Assembly: GCA_017857235.1 (NCBI GenBank)
Contig: JAFMDN010000009.1
Coordinates: 1 to 41,762, forward strand
DNA from: Methanobacteriota archaeon
Lineage (GTDB): Archaea > Thermoplasmatota > Thermoplasmata > Thermoplasmatales > GCA-001856825
Reading direction: 5' to 3'
Length of the DNA stretch: 41,762 nucleotides
Part shown: one piece after another, positions 33,198-41,762 of the stretch
How positions within the stretch are numbered: the stretch's first letter is position 1
Layout: each line of letters starts with the position of its first letter
The notes under the pieces: generated by a model
Database searches by the model: none
Seen by the model: only the letters and a program-made list of their open reading frames with translations
What the model was told of the DNA's origin: nothing
Position numbers and translations under genes: made by a program

Positions 33198-33821
33198 ATG
33201 TCTGAAGATAAAATTGACAACAAGGTAAAGAGATACCCTTCAAGGGCTAAGTACAGCCTCCAAGATTTGATCAAAATATTGAATTCTAATTTTGCATGTA
33301 ATGTGGGATTCACAATAAATCAAATTACATACATCGATCCAATGATCTATGTCAATGAAAATGAAAGCATATTCCTTCATTGTTCTCCAGAAAGCAGAAT
33401 ATTCAATGTGCTGACTTCCGGCTCACTTATAACTATTGAAGTATTAAATATCAAAGGAATTGTTCTCCATTCCAGGATCAGCAATAATTCTTTGAATTAC
33501 GAATCTGCAATCATATATGGGACAGCCCAAGAAATCAAAAGCTATGAGGAAAAAATGCAAGTCTTTAACTTGCTTACTAACAGAATAATAGAAGGAAGAT
33601 GGAACGATTCGGAAAAACCGACACAGAATGAGCTTTCAAAAGTAGCTGTTTTTAGAATTAACATAAAAGAATTCTCTGTGAAAATTAGAGAAGGGTTTGG
33701 ATTAGATAAAACCAATAATACTATCTGGGAGGGTATTATACCTGTGGAATTTAAATTTGGAAAACCTATCCCCGTAAAAGATATACCTTTGCCAGAATAT
33801 ATTAAAAATAAGTTAATTTGA
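33198..33821 (+). CDS. FMN-binding split-barrel protein, NimA/pyridoxamine-oxidase-like (COG3467 type)
   Basis: The 207-residue protein follows the order of the NimA-like split barrel: KRYPSRAKYSLQDLIKIL at the start, FACNVGFTINQITYIDPM, IFLHCSPESRIFNVL, IVLHSRISNNSLNYESAIIYG, and late ELSKVAVFRINIKEFSVKIREG. The family binds FMN or related cofactors, and some reduce nitroimidazoles. Its natural substrate is unknown. It is probably leaderless and monocistronic. Confidence 0.82.
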   Translation: MSEDKIDNKVKRYPSRAKYSLQDLIKILNSNFACNVGFTINQITYIDPMIYVNENESIFLHCSPESRIFNVLTSGSLITIEVLNIKGIVLHSRISNNSLNYESAIIYGTAQEIKSYEEKMQVFNLLTNRIIEGRWNDSEKPTQNELSKVAVFRINIKEFSVKIREGFGLDKTNNTIWEGIIPVEFKFGKPIPVKDIPLPEYIKNKLI

Positions 33822-33869
33822 CCAATTTTATCAATTTAATTTATTATCTGCTATCTATTTATAGAAAAT

Positions 33870-35171
33870 ATGGAACCACTCTGGAAAGGAGGAGCTGCAG
33901 TTAATAACAATAAAAGTGCTCAAGAATTGATCATAGGTGAGGACAAAAAATATGATAAATTGCTATTCAAGTATGAAATTCTCTCTCTAATTTCCTATCA
34001 TTTATCGCTTGATGATAATTTACTCAAACCCTCCATAAGAAATCAGATCATAGAGGGTCTTAGGGATTTGTATCTTGATGGGATTGAGTCTCTTGATGAA
34101 TATGAAGACATCCACTCATATGTAGAAGGTGAGTTTTCTAAGAAATTCCCAGATCTAGCAAAATACCTTAGAATTCTCCTCTCCCGCAATGAACAGGTTC
34201 ACAATGATATCAGATTGTTTCTAATTGATAACTTCCTTAAAATCCAGAAAATTATACTGGAAAATTCCATAAAGCTAATTGAAAAACAAAATGAAGATGC
34301 AACTATTCCTGGATTTACACATTACAGACAGGCAATGCCCATAAAATGGAGCAGCTATATAGATATGATATTGAGTTTCAATAATTATGCAGTTGGAATG
34401 ATTGATGATTTCATGAATTTAATCAACTATCCAGCTTACGGTTATGGCTCTGGATTTGGGTCGCTTTCAAAATTTGATATTGTGAAATTTTGCAGGCTAT
34501 TAGGATTAAACCAGGGAAATCTAAATCCTTTATTCCAGGCCAACTTGAGGGGTTTTGATGAACTTAATTCAATTCATTTGCTCTCTAGTATAATTCTCTT
34601 CTATTCAAGAATTGCAACTGATTTGATTCTATGGTCAACAGAAAATGGTTTTGTTGAAATTCCTTCTGATTACATTACAGGAAGCTCTTTGATGCCAAAC
34701 AAGAAGAATCCTGATTTTTTAGAAATGTTAATAGGGTTTGCTGCAGAGTTTGTTTCCCATGAGCATTTAATCCAAAACCTTTTGCTGGGGAAGGGAAGCT
34801 TCTATCATAGGGAGTTTCAAATTGCCAAGTGGAAGGTTATGGACTCTGTAAGTAAATTTGAAGATATAGCACAATATTTCTTCGATCTTCTCTCTAAGGT
34901 AAAAATCAATCATGGAGCTGCAGAAAGAATTATAGATAATTCTATTTATGCAACCCAAAATTCGGCCTTATTGGTTTATAATGGTATACCCTGGAAGGAG
35001 TCATATGAAATAATTGGAAAGAAGATTCTTACGGGAGAAAAATTAGAGGAAATCGAACCGGGAAATTTTAAAATCATTGATAAGGATGCATTTAATAAAA
35101 AATTGAATTCCGTAATTGAAAAAATAGAAAGACGGGAAAAACTCTATGCCTTTCTATTAGGGGCTCAATAG
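33870..35171 (+). CDS. argH: argininosuccinate lyase-like protein
   Basis: The 433-residue protein belongs to the fumarase/aspartase superfamily. IHSYVEGEFSKKF, then LSRNEQVHNDIRLF (usually RNDQVATDLRL), PGFTHYRQAMP with His151, and the GSSLMPNKKNPD loop with Ser272-Ser273 are in argininosuccinate-lyase order. The divergences in the first signature, and the short N-terminal LWKGG rather than LWGGRF, make a changed substrate possible. Purine genes lie beside it, but the motifs fit ArgH better than PurB. No argG is in the window. It faces purK with a 15-nt gap. Confidence 0.75.
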   Translation: MEPLWKGGAAVNNNKSAQELIIGEDKKYDKLLFKYEILSLISYHLSLDDNLLKPSIRNQIIEGLRDLYLDGIESLDEYEDIHSYVEGEFSKKFPDLAKYLRILLSRNEQVHNDIRLFLIDNFLKIQKIILENSIKLIEKQNEDATIPGFTHYRQAMPIKWSSYIDMILSFNNYAVGMIDDFMNLINYPAYGYGSGFGSLSKFDIVKFCRLLGLNQGNLNPLFQANLRGFDELNSIHLLSSIILFYSRIATDLILWSTENGFVEIPSDYITGSSLMPNKKNPDFLEMLIGFAAEFVSHEHLIQNLLLGKGSFYHREFQIAKWKVMDSVSKFEDIAQYFFDLLSKVKINHGAAERIIDNSIYATQNSALLVYNGIPWKESYEIIGKKILTGEKLEEIEPGNFKIIDKDAFNKKLNSVIEKIERREKLYAFLLGAQ

Positions 35172-35186
35172 GTAAAAAGCTAATCT

Positions 35187-36290
35187 TCATAATTTAGCAA
35201 TAAGATCGTCCAAGCTTCCATATACTTCATTTATAAGATTGTTGATTTTAAATTTTACAGACTCTATTGAGTCCCCCGTGACATTTATGTGTCCTACCTT
35301 TCTGCGTGGGTTAGTTCCGGGTTTACTGTACATAAATACCTGGCCATATTTATCTAGCTCTGAATTTATAGTCTGTACGCCTAATAGGTTAAGCATTCCG
35401 AAATATCCATTGCATTCAGGTTCTAAAAGTCCGAGCCCTGAAATTGCCCGTAAATGTGATTCGAATTGTGAGTGCTTGCATGAGGTTAAGGTGTAATGAC
35501 CTGAATTGTGGACTCTAGGAGAAATTTCGTTCACCAGCACTTCTCTCCCCCTGACGAAAAGTTCTATCCCCATTGTTCCAATATAATTTAGGGATTTAGT
35601 TATTAAATACCCTATATCTTTTGCCTCTGGAATGACTAAGGGACCATAATTAATAACTAAGATGCCTTTCTTATTAAGGTTGAAGGAAGGTGGGTAGTAT
35701 ATAGTTCTATCATCACCCCTTGAAACTATTATGGATGCCTCATAATCAAAGTCAACATATTCAACAACTACAAATCTTGATTTGTCCTCCTTTAAAAAAT
35801 TAAAGTTTTCTATATTATTTTTCACAAAATATTGGCCTTTTCCATCATATCCTCCCACTGATCTTTTTATTACTGCATTATTATTGAACTGATTCTTAGC
35901 TATTTCAATAGCCTCACTTCCGTCCCTGGCTATTTCAAATTTCGGTAGAGGTGCCCCTATGCTTTTTAAATAGAGGAATTCTTTTTCCCTTTCCCTCTTT
36001 AAATTAACAGAATTGATTTCAGGTTTCAATTTACCTTTCGATTGTGCATATTCCATGGCTTTTCCATTTGCGTGTTCAAATTCGAATGTGACTATGTCTG
36101 AATCATCAACAAATTGCTCATACTCATCTTCTCCATAACATGCAGTATATTTACATAATGGATCTTCAGGTTTTCCAAGCACATTAAATTTGAACCCCAG
36201 TCTTATTCCCTGCTGAAATAGCATCAGGCCGAGTTGTCCTGCGCCTATTATTCCTATCCTCAAATCACAGGGAAGTGTTGAGCACTTCAT
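35187..36290 (-). CDS. purK: N5-carboxyaminoimidazole ribonucleotide synthase
   Basis: The 367-residue ATP-grasp enzyme starts [15 protein letters not shown], with [55 protein letters not shown] and LLGVQ. It carboxylates AIR using ATP and bicarbonate. The ATG at 36290 overlaps purE by 26 nt; a TTG at 36263, right after the purE stop and giving MRIGIIGAG, may be the true start. Co-transcribed with purE. Confidence 0.93.
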   Translation of the reverse strand: MKCSTLPCDLRIGIIGAGQLGLMLFQQGIRLGFKFNVLGKPEDPLCKYTACYGEDEYEQFVDDSDIVTFEFEHANGKAMEYAQSKGKLKPEINSVNLKREREKEFLYLKSIGAPLPKFEIARDGSEAIEIAKNQFNNNAVIKRSVGGYDGKGQYFVKNNIENFNFLKEDKSRFVVVEYVDFDYEASIIVSRGDDRTIYYPPSFNLNKKGILVINYGPLVIPEAKDIGYLITKSLNYIGTMGIELFVRGREVLVNEISPRVHNSGHYTLTSCKHSQFESHLRAISGLGLLEPECNGYFGMLNLLGVQTINSELDKYGQVFMYSKPGTNPRRKVGHINVTGDSIESVKFKINNLINEVYGSLDDLIAKL

Positions 36291-36735
36291 TCTTCATTTC
36301 CTCCCTGAATTCTTCAAGTTTTTTATTGAGTTGATCATTCATTAAACCAAGAATTCTAATAGCCAGAAGTGCGGCATTTCTTGCTCCATCAATTGCTACT
36401 GTTGCAACAGGAACCCCAAATGGCATCTGAACGATTGAAAGTAGAGAATCCAATCCTTTCAAATTCTTTGAAGGAATTGGAACACCTATAACTGGCAGGG
36501 TAGTGAAGGATGCGGTCATTCCTGGCAGATGGGCAGCTCCTCCCGCAGCCGCTATTATTACCTTTACTCCCCTTCCCCTGGCCTCCTTTGCGAATTCCAT
36601 CATGAACTCTGGAGTTCTATGTGCAGATACCACTCTTTTCTCGTATGATACACCGAATTTTATCAGTATTTCCTCCGCTGGTTTCATGTAATCGTAATCG
36701 TTTTTACTGCCCATTATTATTGCTACTTCTGGCAT
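36265..36735 (-). CDS. purE: N5-carboxyaminoimidazole ribonucleotide mutase
   Basis: The 156-residue class I PurE has [42 protein letters not shown] and [22 protein letters not shown]. It converts N5-CAIR to CAIR and needs PurK, which follows directly. An AT-rich promoter region lies in the 64 nt between it and the aldehyde dehydrogenase stop. Confidence 0.95.
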   Translation of the reverse strand: MPEVAIIMGSKNDYDYMKPAEEILIKFGVSYEKRVVSAHRTPEFMMEFAKEARGRGVKVIIAAAGGAAHLPGMTASFTTLPVIGVPIPSKNLKGLDSLLSIVQMPFGVPVATVAIDGARNAALLAIRILGLMNDQLNKKLEEFREEMKNEVLNTSL

Positions 36736-36799
36736 GATTGAATAGCTTGTATTAATAGAAAAAACTTTTCTAAAATTTTAAAAAAATTGAAATATTAAA

Positions 36800-38347
36800 T
36801 TATTTAACTTCGAATCTTACACCCTGGGCTAGAGGTATATCATTACCCCAGTTTATGGTTACAGTCTGTCTCCTGCAGTAATTCTTCCAAGCATCGGATC
36901 CGCTTTCTCTGCCTCCACCCGTATCTTTTTCTCCTCCAAATGCCCCTCCTATTTCAGCACCTGCTGTGGCAGTATTAACATTTGCTAATCCGCAATCACT
37001 TCCCATGGCGCTCAGGAACATTTCTTCTTCCCTCAGGTCTGTGGTGAATATCGCTGATGAAAGTCCTTGCGGAACTGAATTGTGTATTCTAATTGCTTCC
37101 TCAAGGGTATGGAATTTGAATACGTATAAAATTGGAGCAAAGGTTTCTTGGCATGTTATAGGTGTAATCGAAGGCATCTCAACTATTGCCGGCTTAACAT
37201 AGAATCCTGTTTCATATCCATCAATCTTCAACCTTTCGCCTCCAAACAATATCTTCCCTCCCTGTTTCTTTGCATCTTCAAGCGCTCTTTCAAAATTTTT
37301 TACAGCCTCTTCATCAATTAATGGTCCCACAAGAACACCTTCTTCCAGTGGATTACCTATCTTTACCTTTTCATATGTAGCAATTAACCTTGAGACGAAC
37401 TGATCATATATTTTATCCTCTACTATAAGCCTCCTTGTGGTTGTACATCTCTGGCCTGAGGTTGCTAATGCACCAAATGTAACTCCTTTTAATGCGATAT
37501 TTAGATCTGCTTTAGCAGTTACAATTGCTGCATTGTTTCCCCCAAGTTCTAAAATTACCTTTCCAAATCTCCTTGAAACGGCTTCAGAAACCCGTCTCCC
37601 AGATTCAACGGAACCTGTAAATGATATGAGCTTTACCCTTGCATCGTTTGTCAATAGGTCTCCAATCTCCCCTCCTCCACCTACTATAAGTGAAAATATC
37701 TGCGGGTAACCATGCTTTTTGATTGTCTCGGTAATAATTTTCATTACGGATATCGCTGTCAGAGGCGCCTTCGATGATGGTTTCCATATAACCACATCAC
37801 CTACGACAGCTGCGATAAAAGAATTCCAAGACCATACAGACGAAGGAAAATTAAATGACGTAATTACACCTATCACGCCAAGTGGATGATATTGCTCATA
37901 CATTCTGTGTTGATACCTTTCACTTGCCATGGTGTATCCGTATAGCTGTCTCGAAAGGCCTACAGCAAAATCAGCAATATCAATCATTTCCTGTATTTCA
38001 CCTTCTCCTTCTACAACTGTTTTTCCAGTTTCCAGAGAAACAATTTTTCCCAGCTTCTTCTTGTTCGCCCTTAATTCATTTCCAATCAATCTAATTAATT
38101 CGCCTCTTTGAGGGGGAGTATAATTTACCCATAGCTTGTAAGCTTCTTCCATCTGATGCACAACTCTCTCGTAATCTTCCCTGCTTCCACCCAAGGCCGT
38201 AGCAATATATTTACCATCTATTGGACTGTTAATTCTGATTTTCTTCCCCTTTGGTTCCTTGATCCATTCCCCCGCAAAAACTCCAGAATTTATATCATCG
38301 ATCCCCAATTCTTCTTTAATCTGCTTTCTTAACTCTTCCAAGGACAT
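36800..38347 (-). CDS. aldehyde dehydrogenase, ALDH7 (alpha-aminoadipic semialdehyde) type
   Basis: The 515-residue enzyme has ISFTGSVESGRRV, ILELGGNNAAIV (general-base glutamate) and catalytic Cys301 in SGQRCTTTRR. The C-terminal region, with AEIGGAFGGEKDTGGGRESGSD in two parts and WKNYCRRQT, is the hallmark of antiquitin/ALDH7 enzymes, which oxidise alpha-aminoadipic semialdehyde in lysine breakdown. Thermoplasmatales also use ALDH-fold enzymes on glyceraldehyde, so the substrate is not certain. It follows an MFS transporter on the same strand by 30 nt. Confidence 0.87.
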   Translation of the reverse strand: MSLEELRKQIKEELGIDDINSGVFAGEWIKEPKGKKIRINSPIDGKYIATALGGSREDYERVVHQMEEAYKLWVNYTPPQRGELIRLIGNELRANKKKLGKIVSLETGKTVVEGEGEIQEMIDIADFAVGLSRQLYGYTMASERYQHRMYEQYHPLGVIGVITSFNFPSSVWSWNSFIAAVVGDVVIWKPSSKAPLTAISVMKIITETIKKHGYPQIFSLIVGGGGEIGDLLTNDARVKLISFTGSVESGRRVSEAVSRRFGKVILELGGNNAAIVTAKADLNIALKGVTFGALATSGQRCTTTRRLIVEDKIYDQFVSRLIATYEKVKIGNPLEEGVLVGPLIDEEAVKNFERALEDAKKQGGKILFGGERLKIDGYETGFYVKPAIVEMPSITPITCQETFAPILYVFKFHTLEEAIRIHNSVPQGLSSAIFTTDLREEEMFLSAMGSDCGLANVNTATAGAEIGGAFGGEKDTGGGRESGSDAWKNYCRRQTVTINWGNDIPLAQGVRFEVK

Positions 38348-38377
38348 GTCACATCGATTTCTCTATTCCTAACTCTG

Positions 38378-39607
38378 TTAAATTTTTTCCGCAATTGTCT
38401 TATCCAATTTTAAGAATAAGGAAACACTTCCCGATCTACCCATTGTAGATACGATATAAACAATTAGTAGTGATGTCACTAAAGGAAGATAGCCCTCCAT
38501 TATTTGTGCGGAAAAACCGCCCAATATCGACCCAAAAAATGTTACAGTTCCTATTGCGGCACTGTAAATTCCAGTCGCCCTGCCCCTGTTTTCTAAGGTT
38601 GTATTTTCAATTAAATATGATGTAAATGAAACGTTTGTCATTGCAGTTCCAATCCCGGTGACAGCATTTATCACATACAACTCGTATACATTGGTTGAAA
38701 TTCCATAAAGCAATGGCACTGGGGCAAATATTATCCTTGACATGATCATGAATCTTTTGGATCCAATTTTATCTGAGAGTTTTCCAAAGTATCTGAGAAG
38801 GAGTATAGTAAATGCAACCGAAATAAGATTTATTACTCCAACTTCAAAAACATTGGCTTTTACAACGTCTACAGTTGTTATATAAAATAGTGGCCACGAT
38901 AATGACATAAAGAAGTTATAAACTGATACCGCTATTACAAAACTGAAAAATTTTTTGCTGATCTTTGACCCTGCATTCCCCTCCGATTTCTTATCCCTTT
39001 GAGGCTCCGTGGCATACAACATTACCAACGCAGAAATGGTTCCGAGAACAGAGGCTGTATAGAAGGAATAATAAAAAATAATTATATTCAAATTTAGATT
39101 TTTAAATGCATAAACAGTGAAGAAAATGAGGGATATGAGACTGGCCAGATTTGAATAAAATGAGAGGTTCGCTATGAATATTCCTCTCTTGTTCAGGGAT
39201 GAAACCTCTCCTATTAAAGCATTCCAGGCTGGAGGAACCATGGCACTGAATATGGCTTGAACAGAAAGAGCTAACAAGAAATAGTAGAAGGTGTGAGTTA
39301 CTATAAATGCAGAGAACATTAGGTAACTTACAATACCCCCTATCACAACAAATATTATTCTCCGTCTGATGAGATCTGATAACTTCCCCCATAAGTATTG
39401 AAAAGCGTTCGGAAAGAAGTTTGAAACTGCCTGGACAAATCCCATTTCCTCAGAATTAAAGCTTAGATATGCTGCATAATATGGAATAAATGGTGATGCC
39501 AGACCTGACCCCAGAGAACCTATCAATTGATTTGCGTACATTGCAAACTTTGTTCTCTTGGTGTCTTTATCATTCATTCCAGAACCTATAGCTTTCAAAT
39601 ATTTCAA
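38378..39607 (-). CDS. MFS transporter
   Basis: The 409-residue protein has about 12 membrane segments and a motif-A-like loop (YLWGKLSDLIRRRI) and its second-half counterpart (RYFGKLSDKIGSKRF). The two related halves fit a normal MFS protein. It precedes the ALDH7 gene by 30 nt and is likely co-transcribed with it. Substrate unknown. Confidence 0.85.
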   Translation of the reverse strand: MKYLKAIGSGMNDKDTKRTKFAMYANQLIGSLGSGLASPFIPYYAAYLSFNSEEMGFVQAVSNFFPNAFQYLWGKLSDLIRRRIIFVVIGGIVSYLMFSAFIVTHTFYYFLLALSVQAIFSAMVPPAWNALIGEVSSLNKRGIFIANLSFYSNLASLISLIFFTVYAFKNLNLNIIIFYYSFYTASVLGTISALVMLYATEPQRDKKSEGNAGSKISKKFFSFVIAVSVYNFFMSLSWPLFYITTVDVVKANVFEVGVINLISVAFTILLLRYFGKLSDKIGSKRFMIMSRIIFAPVPLLYGISTNVYELYVINAVTGIGTAMTNVSFTSYLIENTTLENRGRATGIYSAAIGTVTFFGSILGGFSAQIMEGYLPLVTSLLIVYIVSTMGRSGSVSLFLKLDKTIAEKI

Positions 39608-39691
39608 ATTATAACCTTTCCATCAATCAGCAAAAGATTAAAGGCGGATGAAATAGGAATTATTTTTCTATAACTTTTTAATATTGGAACA

Positions 39692-40585
39692 ATGAGTGAA
39701 AGTCCCGTCATAGTTAAAAACCTACTGAAAAAATATGGTGAATATATTGCAGTAAATGAAATTTCATTTGAAATTAAAAAGGGGCAGGTTTTTTCCCTCC
39801 TAGGTCCAAATGGAGCAGGTAAAACTACTACTGTTGAAATATTGGAAGGATTGAGAAAAAGAGATGGAGGAGAGGTTAGTGTATTGGGTTTAGATCCAGA
39901 AAATTCAAAGGAGATTTACAAAAAAATTGGTATTCTGCCTCAGGATTTTACATTTGTTAATAATTCAACGCCAAAAGAGGCTATAGAATTCTATTGTAAA
40001 CTTTTCAATAGGAAATTAAATCCATATGAGTTGCTTGATACTGTAGAGCTTCGTGATAGAGCTAATGTACCTTTCTCAAAGCTCTCAGGAGGCCAAAAAC
40101 AGAAACTGGGCTTAGCACTATCATTAATAAATGATCCAGAGGTACTTTTTCTGGATGAACCGACAGCAGGATTAGATCCGAAATCAAGGAGGAACATTTG
40201 GAGGATAATAGAAAATTTAAAAAAGGAAGATAGGTCTATACTTCTTACATCCCATTATCTCGAAGAGGCCGAATTATTGGCAGATAATGTGGCGATAATG
40301 AATAAAGGAAAGATAATTGACACTGGCTCACCGAAAGAATTGATTTTAAGACACAGAGGAAAGGACCTTCTTTACATAAAAGGCGGCAAATATCTAGAAG
40401 ATGTTCTTGAAAAGATTGGTGCTCAATTCAAAAATGAAGATGGTTATTTCATTCTTGGGCTTAATGATTCTAAGGAAGCAATTGAAATATTGAATAAAAT
40501 AGATGAAATGGGTGTTCCATTTGACGATTTTATGATAAGGAGGGAAAACCTAGAAGATATTTTCCTTAAAGTAACGGAGGAATGA
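39692..40585 (+). CDS. ABC transporter ATP-binding protein (ABC-2 type)
   Basis: The 297-residue protein has Walker A GPNGAGKTTT, the Q loop GILPQDF, the signature LSGGQKQKLGLAL, Walker B VLFLDEPTAGLDP and the switch histidine in LLTSHYLEEAE. A C-terminal extension of about 70 residues, ending in NLEDIFLKVTEE, is typical of DrrA/CcmA-like exporters. It pairs with the permease 6 nt downstream. Confidence 0.94.
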   Translation: MSESPVIVKNLLKKYGEYIAVNEISFEIKKGQVFSLLGPNGAGKTTTVEILEGLRKRDGGEVSVLGLDPENSKEIYKKIGILPQDFTFVNNSTPKEAIEFYCKLFNRKLNPYELLDTVELRDRANVPFSKLSGGQKQKLGLALSLINDPEVLFLDEPTAGLDPKSRRNIWRIIENLKKEDRSILLTSHYLEEAELLADNVAIMNKGKIIDTGSPKELILRHRGKDLLYIKGGKYLEDVLEKIGAQFKNEDGYFILGLNDSKEAIEILNKIDEMGVPFDDFMIRRENLEDIFLKVTEE

Positions 40586-40591
40586 GAAATC

Positions 40592-41686
40592 TTGAAACTT
40601 AAAAATATCTCAGCCTATTTTGTATTGCACGCTAAAGCATATATCAGAACCCGAAGTGGTGTATTCTTTCAAATTTTATTTCCTGTCATTTTAATCATAA
40701 TGTTTGGCTTCCTGTTTGGCTCTAATTCTATAGCACCTCAAAATTTAATTGTTATAAATCATGACAACGGGCAATTTTCAGCACAATTTATTAAAGCTCT
40801 TTCAGAGACAGGAACGTTTAATATTAAAATTGAAAATATTTCAAATATAAGGCAATTTCTTGATCAGAATCCTAATTACATGGTAATGGTAATACCAACA
40901 AATTTTACAAGCAACATTTTAAATAAAAGCACTGTAACCATTGAGATATATTCAAATTCGAATCCACAGGTTGCTTCGGAATATTCGGGTATAATTAATA
41001 CAGTATTCCAAGCCTATTTGAATTCCTTTAGTGGGAATGGGTTAGCTTCAAACCTCAAGGTTTATGATTACAGTGGAGTTTCTTCCAGAACGATAAATTA
41101 TTACATACCGGGATTAATAGGATTTACCATAATCAGTTCCATGTTCAGTATGCTTTATCAAGTTCCCAATTATAGAAGAGAAAAAATATTTAGACAATTT
41201 AAGATAGCCGGACTTTCCAAAGGGGAATGGATAATAGGATCATTACTGTTCAATTTGTCATTTAATCTCCTAGCAGATGCTCTCATTATAATAGTTGCAT
41301 ATTTGCTATTTGGAGCTGTACTTTATTATAATCCCATTAATGTCATCATTATGCTAATAATTATAATCTCTGGCAATCTCATGTTCATCGCATTAGGTGC
41401 TCTTGCAGGTATGGTTTCGGATAACGAAGAAACAGTGTCCATAGTTGGAAACCTCATTCTTTTTCCAATGATGTTCTTGTCTGGTGTATTCTTCCCATTA
41501 CAGTTTGCGCCCAATTATGTTAAAATAATATCCGATTTTCTACCCCTTACATACTTTATAAACGCATTGAACTATGATCTAATTTATAACAATATAAGTG
41601 GGACAGTTTACATGATACTTATACTGGTCATATCTTCAATAATATTATTTGCGCTGTCATCGAAGTTGCTAAAATTTGAGTCTTAG
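40592..41686 (+). CDS. ABC-2 type permease
   Basis: The 364-residue protein has one N-terminal membrane segment (FFQILFPVILIIMFGF), a large extracytoplasmic domain with several sequons (NFT, NKS), and five or six C-terminal membrane segments (from about residue 170). This is the ABC-2 exporter layout. The start is TTG after GGAGGAATGAGAAATC. Its stop codon TAG shares its final G with tRNA-Arg. Substrate could be a lipid, drug or antibiotic; the sequence does not say. Confidence 0.9.
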   Translation: MKLKNISAYFVLHAKAYIRTRSGVFFQILFPVILIIMFGFLFGSNSIAPQNLIVINHDNGQFSAQFIKALSETGTFNIKIENISNIRQFLDQNPNYMVMVIPTNFTSNILNKSTVTIEIYSNSNPQVASEYSGIINTVFQAYLNSFSGNGLASNLKVYDYSGVSSRTINYYIPGLIGFTIISSMFSMLYQVPNYRREKIFRQFKIAGLSKGEWIIGSLLFNLSFNLLADALIIIVAYLLFGAVLYYNPINVIIMLIIIISGNLMFIALGALAGMVSDNEETVSIVGNLILFPMMFLSGVFFPLQFAPNYVKIISDFLPLTYFINALNYDLIYNNISGTVYMILILVISSIILFALSSKLLKFES

Positions 41687-41759
41687 GGCCCGTGGTGTAA
41701 TCAGGATATCACAGAGGCCTCCGGAGCCTCTAATCTGGGTTCAAATCCCAGCGGGCCCG
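41686..41759 (+). tRNA. tRNA-Arg (CCG anticodon)
   Basis: GGGCCCG and CGGGCCC form the acceptor stem. The anticodon arm is GAGGC-CTCCGGA-GCCTC, giving anticodon CCG for codon CGG, and the T arm is CTGGG-TTCAAAT-CCCAG. The discriminator is G. No CCA is encoded and no intron is present. The first base is the last base of the upstream TAG stop. Confidence 0.95.
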
Positions 41760-41762
41760 TTT

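Noticed and set aside
33870-35171. Adenylosuccinate lyase (purB), suggested by neighbouring purE/purK
   Set aside because: The motif set (IHSYVE, RNEQVHND, GSSLMPNKKNPD) follows argininosuccinate lyase, and it is transcribed towards, not with, the pur genes.
1-41762. CRISPR arrays, insertion sequences, rRNA genes
   Set aside because: I saw no regularly spaced repeats, transposase motifs or terminal inverted repeats of useful length, and no rRNA-like sequence.

Overview
The window is a gene-dense, AT-rich stretch of archaeal chromosome. Archaeal markers include release factor aRF1, Pelota, archaeal-type TyrRS, deoxyhypusine synthase, the Dtd2-type D-aminoacyl-tRNA deacylase, MptE, a DUF373 membrane protein, a SAMP-like ubiquitin-fold modifier and a compact uS2 gene. 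Many genes start about 25-30 nt downstream of a TATA-like box with no room for a leader. TTG and GTG starts are common, and neighbouring genes often overlap by ATGA or TAATG. Together with the SAMP, GH15, GH57 and 6-phospho-3-hexuloisomerase content, this points to the Thermoplasmatales (Thermoplasma, Picrophilus, Ferroplasma or Cuniculiplasma relatives). I cannot fix the genus.

Left part (about 0.3-5.5 kb): an NlpC/P60 peptidase and a DUF2250-like winged-helix regulator lie divergent from a dipeptide epimerase, a diaminopimelate-decarboxylase-like enzyme and an MFS transporter, followed by a HIT protein. Read together, these form an apparently complete route for taking up bacterial peptidoglycan stem peptides and turning them into L-Ala-L-Glu and L-lysine. 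I consider this the most interesting system in the window, because these archaea are known to lack murein.

5.5-15.8 kb: mostly information-processing and housekeeping genes. They are an endonuclease IV-like TIM barrel with 6-phospho-3-hexuloisomerase, tyrS, dys, dtdA, a phosphoribosyltransferase, carbamate kinase, an Ogg2-type glycosylase, a small winged-helix protein, a DUF373-mptE-Mut7C-pelA run, and a convergent SAMP gene.

15.9-24.5 kb: a sequon-rich membrane-anchored protein, tRNA-Gln(CTG), a 0.4-kb gene-free stretch, an FKBP prolyl isomerase, aRF1, and a tightly packed ppdK-eno-rpsB-memo run that links the PEP node of glycolysis/gluconeogenesis with translation.

24.5-27.3 kb: less conserved genes. 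A degenerate M24 (pita-bread) protein and an unknown helical protein are divergently transcribed around a single symmetric TATA box. They are followed by a KaiC-like ATPase paired with a KaiC-like protein that lacks a P-loop.

27.2-33.2 kb: a polysaccharide cluster with a GH15 glucoamylase/trehalase, an amylo-alpha-1,6-glucosidase-like enzyme, a GT4 glycosyltransferase and a GH57 enzyme; the last three are translationally coupled. 33.2-41.8 kb: a NimA-like flavin-binding protein, an argininosuccinate-lyase-like protein, purE-purK, an MFS transporter with an ALDH7-type aldehyde dehydrogenase, an ABC-2 exporter pair, and tRNA-Arg(CCG) whose first base is the last base of the permease stop codon. 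I found no CRISPR array, insertion sequence, rRNA or clear pseudogene by frameshift.
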